Shown: positions 44,201-48,435 of the stretch, piece by piece
How positions within the stretch are numbered: the stretch's first letter is position 1
Layout of the letters: each line of letters starts with the position of its first letter
Assembly (NCBI GenBank): GCA_001795535.1
Contig: MGPK01000073.1
Coordinates: 1-48,435 of the forward strand
DNA length: 48,435 nt
Reading direction: 5' to 3'
Origin: Deltaproteobacteria bacterium GWA2_54_12
GTDB taxonomy: Bacteria; Desulfobacterota; GWC2-55-46
Notes under the pieces: model-generated
The model's database searches: none
Told to the model about the DNA's origin: nothing
Seen by the model: the letters and a program-made list of their open reading frames with translations, nothing else
Position numbers and translations under genes: made by a program

Positions 44201-44417
44201 CAAGGCCGGGCTGTTCAAAAACCGCCTTATCCTGGCGGGCATAGCGCTTGAAATGGCGCTCGTGCTCGTACTTACCTATACGCCGCTCCGCAAAGTCTTC
44301 AACCTCCACCCTTTGAGGCCGGTTGAATGGGCTTTTCTCCTGTCGTTCCCTTTCATCATATTTTTAGCCGAGGAAGGCAGGAAGGCTTTCATGAGGCGCA
44401 AGGTTCAAAAGTCTTGA
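41202..44417 (+). CDS. P-type cation ATPase with N-terminal PTS EIIA-like domain
   Basis: A 1071-residue membrane pump. Residues ~1-155 look like a PTS EIIA (type 2/nitrogen) domain: GTGGAIFHC at 64-70, where His69 aligns with the phospho-His of EIIA-Ntr (GIAIPH), and VFFIIVSPMKESGTHMQLLSRLEALLLD aligns with the following strand and helix. Then comes a P2-type ATPase: TGES (321-324), VPEGL (439-443), phosphorylation site DKTGT with D483, KGAP, GDGVNDAPALK, and about ten membrane segments. VANVPEGLLPTVSLSLA suggests a Ca2+ or Na+-type pump. Transport ion is unknown. The ATG at 41214 is an alternative start. First gene of an operon with dsrE-like, tusA and udp. Confidence 0.88.
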   Translation: MLRNMEISGLLKSVKVNVRARDHEAVLREMFTGLLPGTGGQKVSRTFRDLEAHESSEGALAGTGGAIFHCLAEEAQSTVIALAVTKKAVSRPGGKGPARVFFIIVSPMKESGTHMQLLSRLEALLLDRGFTHALLGASTDEDARRVVKGAEGSSKALYLPLESDEVLSELATSEKGLTEQEAARRLAMAGPNTIKRVKGRRLLADLAKNLFLNLLAALLWAGGLMAFIAGMPELGWAIFLVIVINAAFSFIQEYKAERAVEALTKLLPLRVKAIRGGKEADIDATGLVPGDLIKLSEGASIPADGRLISADDLKVDNSALTGESRPVWKTAGAIEAGREFNWTEIPNMAFAGTSVASGTGTMVVSATGMDTEIGRLASLTQAIRSETSPLQKEISRLTKTVTLIAVSLGVVFFLLGWQLAGLTMAGSFIFAIGIIVANVPEGLLPTVSLSLAMGVQRMARQRAIVKKLSSVETLGSATVICTDKTGTLTENRMSVREVYSNGRTFSVKGEGYAPEGSFHYEGRDLGGDDFTAAGIRELLEITALCNNARLIAAKTPSDEWTISGDPTEGALLTAAARAGVDLDGLVKANPRSAHIPFERIRKRMATIHENGMGLGDMKRVALVKGAPKEVLSRCDYLRLDGKAVPLTDQLRAGILSWNDSMAAKGLRVLAAAFRGIEEEGPYNADKVEKGLTFAGLVAMQDPLRPEVRKAVEECGSAGIKVIMMTGDYGITARAIANEAGIAAGRVITGEELSRTSDRELREALKEAVIFARVAPQDKLRVVAALQDNGETVAVTGDGVNDAPALKKADIGIAMGLRGSDVAKESAEIILTDDNFASIVEAVREGRAVYSNIRKFVTYIFASNVPEIIPFIAFVLFKIPLPLTIMQILAIDLGTDVLPALGLGTEPPEEGIMKEPPRPKGAKLLDFKTLSRAYLFLGLIEATLAMSAFFFLYWMRGWTPGEPLADSGAVYMAATTMTFAAIVAAQIGNVMACRTSKESVLKAGLFKNRLILAGIALEMALVLVLTYTPLRKVFNLHPLRPVEWAFLLSFPFIIFLAEEGRKAFMRRKVQKS

Positions 44418-44458
44418 ACAGATTCGTGCCAGTAGGATATTATAAAAGGATGAATAAA

Positions 44459-44959
44459 ATGGAGAGGGATATGCAACAGCCTAAAAAAACTCCGGTCACG
44501 ATAGTGCTCTTCAGCGGGGAGCTGGACAAGGCAATGGCCGCCTTTGTCATAGCCACAGCCGCCGCCTCGATGGGCATGCCGGTGAACATCTTTTTCACCT
44601 TCTGGGGGCTCAATGTAATTAAAAAGAAGGGCGGCCTGATTAAGGGGCAGAACTGGATGCAGAAGATGCTCAATGTGGTCAATTACGGACATGCCAGAAA
44701 GCTCGCCCTCTCAAAGCTCAACATGATGGGCATGGGCCCTGTCATGCTCAAGGAGATGATGGGGAAAAAACGCGTCCCCTCGCTCGACGAGTTCATAAAG
44801 ATGGCCAAAGCCATGGGCGTGAAGTTCTATCCGTGCGAGATGAGCATGACCGTCATGGGGCTTAAAAAAGAGGACTTCATAGACGAGTGCGACGATGTCA
44901 TCGGGGCCGTCAGCTATCTTTCAGTCGCGAAAGATTCCAACATAAACCTGTTCATATGA
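44459..44959 (+). CDS. DsrE/DsrF-like family protein
   Basis: A 166-residue member of the DsrE/DrsE-like group, related to sulfur carrier proteins. Typical motifs are VTIVLFSGELDKAMAAFVIA, NIFFTFWGLNVI, and KFYPCEMSMTVMGLKKEDFID with a single Cys that may carry sulfur. The frame opens at 44327 inside the ATPase gene. ATGs at 44450, 44459 and 44471 compete; AAAAGGA eight bases before 44459 favours it. The gene precedes tusA by 9 bp, matching the known pairing of DsrE-like and TusA proteins in sulfur relay. Confidence 0.86.
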   Translation: MERDMQQPKKTPVTIVLFSGELDKAMAAFVIATAAASMGMPVNIFFTFWGLNVIKKKGGLIKGQNWMQKMLNVVNYGHARKLALSKLNMMGMGPVMLKEMMGKKRVPSLDEFIKMAKAMGVKFYPCEMSMTVMGLKKEDFIDECDDVIGAVSYLSVAKDSNINLFI

Positions 44960-44968
44960 GGTAAATAG

Positions 44969-45205
44969 ATGAGCCAGTTCACAGCCGACAAAACGCTCGA
45001 TGCCAGGGGCCTGTCCTGCCCAATGCCCTCGGTCAAAACCGCTCTCGCCCTCGAGGCGATGGGCCAGGGCCAGGTGCTGCTGATATTGACCGACGACCCG
45101 GTCTCCAGAAGGGATTTGCCAGTTTGGGCCGAGTCCACCGGCAACACGATTCTGGGCCTCGAGGAAGAAGGGGCCACAATAAAGATATTCCTCAAAAAGG
45201 GGTAG
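44969..45205 (+). CDS. tusA: TusA family sulfur carrier
   Basis: A 78-residue sulfurtransferase with the TusA signature LDARGLSCPMP, where C17 in the CPxP motif takes up persulfide sulfur. The rest (VLLILTDDPVSRRDLPVWAESTG) is normal for the family. In enteric bacteria TusA passes sulfur to the 2-thiouridine pathway of tRNA; in sulfur-metabolising bacteria it works with DsrE-type proteins. Here it lies 9 bp after a DsrE-like gene and 10 bp before udp, so it belongs to one operon. The exact client is not visible. Confidence 0.93.
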   Translation: MSQFTADKTLDARGLSCPMPSVKTALALEAMGQGQVLLILTDDPVSRRDLPVWAESTGNTILGLEEEGATIKIFLKKG

Positions 45206-45215
45206 GCAAGCACCC

Positions 45216-45989
45216 ATGGGAAAAGTCTACCACCTCGACCTCGAAAAAAAGGACATACAAGGCGCTGAGCTTGTGCTCATGCCCGGAGACCCGGGACGAA
45301 GCCCGCTTTTGGCCAGAGCCATAGCAGATGCCTACGGCTCAAAGTCCGACACGATAGCCTCGAAACGAGAGTTCACGACCTGCCTCACCGAAGTCATGGG
45401 TAAAAAGGTCCTCGTAACCTCGACCGGCATTGGCGGGCCTTCAACTTCGATAGCCGTAGACGAGCTTGCCCAGCTCGGCGTCAAGACCTTCATAAGGGTC
45501 GGCACGACCGGCGCGATTCAGGATAACATCCTCGACGGCGACTGCGTAATCACTACAGCGGCCGTGCGCCTGGACGGCGCTTCGACTCACTACGCCCCGC
45601 TCGAGTACCCGGCTGTCGCCTCGTTCAGCGTGGTCTCGGCCCTCGTCGAGGGCGCGAAAAAATCCGGAGTAAAATTCCATCTGGGCATCACCGCCTCTTC
45701 AGACACCTTCTACCCCGGCGAAGAGCGGACCGACGCCTTCATGGAATACAAACTCAGAAGGTTCCGGGGCGCGACCGAGGAATGGCGCGCCCTCAATGTA
45801 TTGAACTACGAGATGGAAGCCGCGACGCTCCTCACGATGACTTCGGCTTTTGGCTCAAGGGGCGGGTGCGTAACAGGGGTCGTGAACAGGGGCTCTACCG
45901 GCAGGATAACCGCTGAAACATTGAACGCGGGCCAGGCGAGCGCAATAAAACTGGCTGTGGCGGCAATTCCATTCCTTGTGCAGGATTAA
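45216..45989 (+). CDS. udp: Uridine phosphorylase
   Basis: A 257-residue nucleoside phosphorylase (NP-I family) that splits uridine into uracil and ribose-1-phosphate. It shares long blocks with E. coli Udp: FTTCLTEV, TSTGIGGPSTSIAVDELAQLG, RVGTTGAIQ, ITASSDTFYPGEERTDAF and LNYEMEAATLLTM. The ATG lies 10 bp after tusA. It closes the operon. Linking a uridine-salvage enzyme to sulfur carriers is odd and might relate to thiolated uridines. Repeat R3 begins 11 bp after its stop, between udp and the convergent phosphoesterase gene. Confidence 0.95.
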   Translation: MGKVYHLDLEKKDIQGAELVLMPGDPGRSPLLARAIADAYGSKSDTIASKREFTTCLTEVMGKKVLVTSTGIGGPSTSIAVDELAQLGVKTFIRVGTTGAIQDNILDGDCVITTAAVRLDGASTHYAPLEYPAVASFSVVSALVEGAKKSGVKFHLGITASSDTFYPGEERTDAFMEYKLRRFRGATEEWRALNVLNYEMEAATLLTMTSAFGSRGGCVTGVVNRGSTGRITAETLNAGQASAIKLAVAAIPFLVQD

Positions 45990-46000
45990 CAGCATACTAA

Positions 46001-46117
46001 AGGTTGCTCAAAAAGTTCCGCGGCTGGACTGCGAAGAGAGCGAGATATGAGGCGCATATAAATGAACGCCGGGCGAACAGAAGACAACAACGCAGATGGC
46101 ACTTTTTGAGCAACCTG
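46001..46117. repeat. Palindromic repeat family R, copy R3
   Basis: A 117-bp unit between convergent udp and the phosphoesterase gene. Ends AGGTTGCTCAAAAAGT and ACTTTTTGAGCAACCT are complementary. A central hairpin with GGCG/CGCC arms is at 46051-46070. Its right end directly abuts the TAA of the phosphoesterase gene (46118-46120). It could serve both genes as a terminator. Confidence 0.87.
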
Positions 46118-46486
46118 TTATTTCAGTTTCATCACAAGCCAGCTCTTCTCGCTTATATGGATGATGGCGTAACGGCCTGAAAGCTTCCTGCCCTTGAGCT
46201 CGACAGTTATCTTTCCCTCTTCCCATGACTCTTCGACATAGGCGCCGCTGTCCCATACATGGACATCCCCTGCCCCGTACAGGCCTTCAGGTATGGCCCC
46301 TTCGAAATCCGCGTAGCTGAGCGGGTGGTCCTCGACCTTCACGGCGAGCCTTTTGATGCCGGTCTCATCAGGCAGGCCCTTTGGCACGGCCCAGCTCTTC
46401 AAGACCCCGTCTTTTTCCAGCCTCAGGTCGAAGTGGTGGTGCCTTGCATGGTGCTCATGGATAACGAACTTCAAAGGCCTTTTCAA
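46118..46486 (-). CDS. Stand-alone LigD-type 3'-phosphoesterase domain protein
   Basis: A 122-residue protein equal to the PE domain of bacterial DNA ligase D, which trims 3'-phosphates and ribonucleotides from DNA ends. Motifs: FVIHEHHARHHHFDLRLEKDG, WAVPKGLP, DHPLSYADFEG-IPEGLYGAG and a C-terminal WLVMKLK. There is no ligase, polymerase or Ku gene in the window, so it acts alone or with distant partners. The stop is in direct contact with repeat R3. Its 5' end faces the Slp gene. Confidence 0.9.
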   Translation of the reverse strand: MKRPLKFVIHEHHARHHHFDLRLEKDGVLKSWAVPKGLPDETGIKRLAVKVEDHPLSYADFEGAIPEGLYGAGDVHVWDSGAYVEESWEEGKITVELKGRKLSGRYAIIHISEKSWLVMKLK

Positions 46487-46500
46487 CCGTCCCCCCTTTG

Positions 46501-46528
46501 TTGACAGAACAACAGAACATGGTATTGT
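46501..46528 (+). promoter_or_regulatory. Possible promoter of the Slp lipoprotein gene
   Basis: TTGACA (46501-46506), a 16-base spacer, then TATTGT (46523-46528), matching 4 of 6. The start would be near 46535, about 55 nt before the gene's ATG. A CATTATAG motif slightly downstream is an alternative -10. Confidence 0.45.
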
Positions 46529-46589
46529 TTCATTATAGCTGTTTGCGCGGAAATTCGCCGCAAAAAGTCAACGCGAGGCGATTAAAAAC

Positions 46590-47096
46590 ATGAACTCCGC
46601 AAAGATGCTTATCATCGCTGCCGTCTTGTTCATAATTGCCGGGTGCGGCCCGGTCATCTCTGAAAATGTATTGAAGACCGTTGACCGCGACATAGAATTC
46701 CGCTCCGTCGTGGCGGACCCGGCCAGATACAACGGAAAATCAGTCGTATTCGGAGGCACCATACTCAACATTGAGAACCTCGAGGGCGTAACGGTCATGG
46801 AGGTCGTGCAGGAGGGGCTCAACTCGCAGCTAAAGCCGGTTGAAAGGGGCGAGTCTGCCGGAAGGTTCCTTGTGAAATTCGACCGGTTTGTGGACCCTGC
46901 CATTTTCTCGGCAGGGAAAAGGATAACTGTCGCGGGAGTGGTCACAGGCACAGAGACAAGGCCGCTCGGAAAAGGGAACTACCGATATCCGGTTATCGAA
47001 CCGAAGGAGCATTACCTGTGGGAGCCGAGCGACTACGACAGGTCAGAGCCGCGCATCGGGATAGGCATTGGGCTGGGGTATTGGCATATAGATTAA
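46590..47096 (+). CDS. Slp family outer membrane lipoprotein
   Basis: A 168-residue protein with a lipoprotein signal ending in the lipobox IIAGC (Cys19), so it should be lipidated and sent to the outer membrane. The body is of the Slp/YeaY type: VVADPARYNGKSVVFGGTILN, GRFLVKFDRFVDPAIF, AGVVTGTETRPLGKGNYRYPVIEPKEHYLWEP. Slp proteins are starvation- or stress-induced lipoproteins of unclear role. The ATG is preceded by GAGG 11 bases upstream. A palindromic element begins a few bases after the stop. Confidence 0.88.
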   Translation: MNSAKMLIIAAVLFIIAGCGPVISENVLKTVDRDIEFRSVVADPARYNGKSVVFGGTILNIENLEGVTVMEVVQEGLNSQLKPVERGESAGRFLVKFDRFVDPAIFSAGKRITVAGVVTGTETRPLGKGNYRYPVIEPKEHYLWEPSDYDRSEPRIGIGIGLGYWHID

Positions 47097-47104
47097 CAGG
47101 TTTT

Positions 47105-47199
47105 ATCATCACCCTTTTCTAAAGGGGGGTGAGGGGGATTAACAAGCTGTTGGTTTAAAGATAATCTCCCCAGCCCCTCTTTAAAAAAGAGGGGTGAAA
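47105..47199. repeat. Inverted-repeat element downstream of slp
   Basis: Imperfect palindrome of about 95 bp. The left arm (47105-47140) contains CACCCTTTTCTAAAGGGGGG and ends GGGGGATT. The right arm (47163-47199) begins AATCTCCCC and contains CCCCTCTTTAAAAAAGAGGGG. Each arm has its own small hairpin. It starts 8 bp past the slp stop and could act as its terminator or be a miniature mobile element. Only one copy is in the window. Confidence 0.65.
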
Positions 47200-47253
47200 T
47201 CTAAGGGGAAGCAATCCCGCCTAACATCACGCGATTGAAAAACACCGAATCGT

Positions 47254-47492
47254 CAGGTTGCTCAAAAAGTTCCGCTGCTGGACTGCGAAGAGAGAGAGGC
47301 ATGAGGCGTACTCTTTTGTACGCCTCAATGACGAACGACGAAGACAACAACGCAGATGGAACTTTTTGAAGCTCCCAGGCGGCAAGCCGCAGGGAGCTTC
47401 GAAACCTAAGGAAAATATCGATTTCCTATTCGCTCGCTAGACCCCGCATAAAGCTGCGAGGATTACGCTCGCTATGGGTTTTCAGCGACCTG
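47254..47492. repeat. Palindromic repeat family R, copy R4, with interrupted arm
   Basis: The left arm CAGGTTGCTCAAAAAGTTCC (47254-47273) and body, with the central hairpin GAGGCGTAC-TCTTTT-GTACGCCTC (47303-47326), match R3. The right arm is broken after CTTTTTGA (about 47369). A segment of about 108 bp follows, beginning with a perfect hairpin (GAAGCTCCC at 47368-47376 with GGGAGCTTC at 47392-47400). The arm resumes as TTTTCAGCGACCTG at 47479-47492. The last stretch encodes the end of rpe. It reads like a nested insertion. Confidence 0.75.
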
Positions 47493-48141
47493 ACTGTGCT
47501 TGTTTTTTCAATTCCGCAATCGTCTTCCCATAATCCGGAGTCGAAAACACCCCTGAACCTGAAACAAAGACATCCGCGCCCGCTGCCGCGACTTCCTTTA
47601 TATTCGAAGTCTTTATTCCGCCATCCACCTGAAGCTCTATGGCGCGCCCCGTTGCCTCTATCATCCTGCGGACTTCCGCAATCTTTTTCAAGCTCCCCGG
47701 AATAAAACCCTGTCCGCTGAAGCCAGGGTTCACCGACATGACCAGAATGAGGTCAGCGTCATCCATTATAGGCTCCAGCATTACCACCGGGGTGCCGGGG
47801 TTGAGCGTCACGCCAGCCTTGAGCCCGTGCCCCTTTATCGCCTGCACAACCTTATGAAGGTGCCTTGTGGCCTCGACATGGACGGTAATTATCGAGCTTC
47901 CGGCCTTGGCGAAGTCGTCTATGTACCTTTCAGGCTCTTCTATCATGAGATGCACATCAAGAGGGACGGCTGTGGCCCTTTTAATCGCCTCGACTATGAA
48001 CGGGCCGATTGTGATGTTCGGCACGAACCTGCCGTCCATCACATCGACATGGATGTAATCGGCCCCGCCTTTTTCAAGGGCCTGGAGTTCCTGTGTGAGT
48101 TTCGTGAAATCAGCGGAGAGTACGGATGGGGATATCTTCAT
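47482..48141 (-). CDS. rpe: Ribulose-phosphate 3-epimerase
   Basis: A 219-residue TIM-barrel enzyme that interconverts ribulose-5-phosphate and xylulose-5-phosphate in the pentose phosphate and Calvin pathways. Motifs: MKISPSVLSADFTKL, HVDVMDGRFVPNITIGP, HLMIEEPERYI, NPGFSGQGFIP and VDGGIKTSN, with the metal His and Asp residues in place. A GGAAGG site precedes the ATG. The final residues SGR and the stop TGA are encoded by the terminal arm of repeat R4 (CAGGTCGCTGA), so the C-terminus appears to have been captured from the repeat. Confidence 0.95.
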   Translation of the reverse strand: MKISPSVLSADFTKLTQELQALEKGGADYIHVDVMDGRFVPNITIGPFIVEAIKRATAVPLDVHLMIEEPERYIDDFAKAGSSIITVHVEATRHLHKVVQAIKGHGLKAGVTLNPGTPVVMLEPIMDDADLILVMSVNPGFSGQGFIPGSLKKIAEVRRMIEATGRAIELQVDGGIKTSNIKEVAAAGADVFVSGSGVFSTPDYGKTIAELKKQAQSGR

Positions 48142-48181
48142 TTGGTACGCCTTCCTTTTTAAAAAATTTACTCAACTGAAT

Positions 48182-48187
48182 ATTATA
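48182..48187 (-). promoter_or_regulatory. Possible -10 box of rpe
   Basis: TATAAT on the minus strand, 40 bp upstream of the rpe ATG, with no recognisable -35; the -35 region lies inside family P copy 2. Confidence 0.3.
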
Positions 48188-48193
48188 ATAAAT

Positions 48194-48319
48194 TTAAAAA
48201 TTAGATATTTTTTCCGAGGTCGAGGAAGGGTGGAAGAAAAAAGCGGAGCATATATGAAAATATGTGAGCATTTTTTCTTACGCCCTGACAAAGAGATCGG
48301 GAAAAATAGCAATTTTTAG
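48194..48319. repeat. Palindromic repeat family P, copy 2
   Basis: About 126 bp: starts TTAAAAATTAGATATTTTTT, has the centre CATATAT-GAAA-ATATGTG, and ends GCAATTTTTAGA, the complement of its start. It is close to copy 1 and copy 3 in sequence. It lies directly upstream of rpe. Confidence 0.8.
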
Positions 48320-48365
48320 ATGTGATTTTTTAACAGATTTCCGTTTCGTTGTCCATACCTCAGGG

Positions 48366-48435
48366 TGCCTCTAAAAATTAGATATTTTTTCCGAGGTCGA
48401 GGAAGGGTGGAAATAAAAAGCGCAGCATATATGAG
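48366..48435. repeat. Palindromic repeat family P, copy 3, cut by the window end
   Basis: The first 70 bp of another copy, from TGCCTCTAAAAATTAG through AAAAAGCGCAGCATATATG. It is nearly identical to the left half of copy 1 and about 172 bp after the start of copy 2, in the same orientation. The right half lies outside the window. Confidence 0.78.

Noticed and set aside
47258-47440. Short open frame inside repeat R4
   Set aside because: It is composed of repeat and hairpin sequence, has no ribosome site, and is not kept in the other copies.
46000-47500. Repeats in this part as a CRISPR array
   Set aside because: Units are long (about 117 bp), internally palindromic and scattered between genes, with no short regular repeats and spacers and no cas genes.

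Overview
This window looks like chromosomal DNA from a GC-rich Gram-negative bacterium. The most likely source is the old Deltaproteobacteria (Desulfobacterota and relatives). That assignment is an inference from gene content: a hypFCDE hydrogenase-maturation operon, a c-heme Tll0287-type sensor kinase, MEDS and PilZ proteins, a GT81 glycosyltransferase, many PAS-type histidine kinases and many palindromic intergenic repeats. There is no rRNA, CRISPR array, phage or transposase gene. The only RNA gene I see is a tRNA-Pro(CGG).

Layout. (1) 1-2623 (+): 3' end of hypF, then hypC, hypD and hypE, tightly overlapped; they make the Fe(CN)2CO part of [NiFe] hydrogenases. A bidirectional terminator separates them from a minus-strand dehydrogenase/PilZ pair. 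(2) 4.1-8.6 kb: an ABC exporter (+), convergent with a polyprenyl diphosphate synthase/endonuclease III pair (-), then a TIGR02757-type protein. (3) 8.8-13 kb: a MEDS-PAS-Cys-cluster sensor, tRNA-Pro, a DUF523-DUF1722 protein paired with a yeast-type cytosine deaminase, and a secreted Cache protein. (4) 13-21 kb (-): a Na+/H+ antiporter and a GpgS-like glycosyltransferase (possible salt/osmotic pair), a heme-c histidine kinase and an M1 aminopeptidase. (5) 21.5-41 kb (-): a signalling-rich block with a pseudo-receiver, a NarL-type regulator, FtsH, an RMD1/DUF155 protein overlapping a REC-GAF-PAS-PAS kinase, a Cache-HAMP-PAS3 kinase, pyrophosphatase, a LuxR-type regulator, an RpoS-like sigma factor, a REC-PilZ protein, an NtrC-type sigma-54 activator, and a CheR plus Cache-HAMP-PAS-HK-REC pair. 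(6) 41.2-46 kb (+): an operon of a P-type ATPase with an N-terminal PTS EIIA-like domain, a DsrE-like protein, TusA and uridine phosphorylase. (7) 46-48.4 kb: a stand-alone LigD-type phosphoesterase, a Slp lipoprotein, ribulose-phosphate epimerase and many repeats.

The most unusual structure is in the repeats. A family of palindromes about 117-125 bp long (family R; ends CAGGTNGCTCAAAAAG) occurs four times. Every copy is in the same orientation and its same end lies within 0-6 bp of, or overlaps, the stop codon of a minus-strand gene (ftsH, DUF155, the phosphoesterase, rpe). In the rpe copy the arm supplies the last codons and the stop, and a second hairpin-bearing segment splits that arm. 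A second long palindrome family (family P) occurs three times, and a third kind once.

Other points of note are the EIIA-P-type ATPase fusion, an endonuclease III with Ser at the fourth Fe-S ligand position, a DUF523 protein with Ser at the third cluster Cys next to a uracil-forming cytosine deaminase, two degenerate receiver domains, and three sensory genes with perfect extended -10 promoters. All function calls come from reading motifs by eye; no database search was run.
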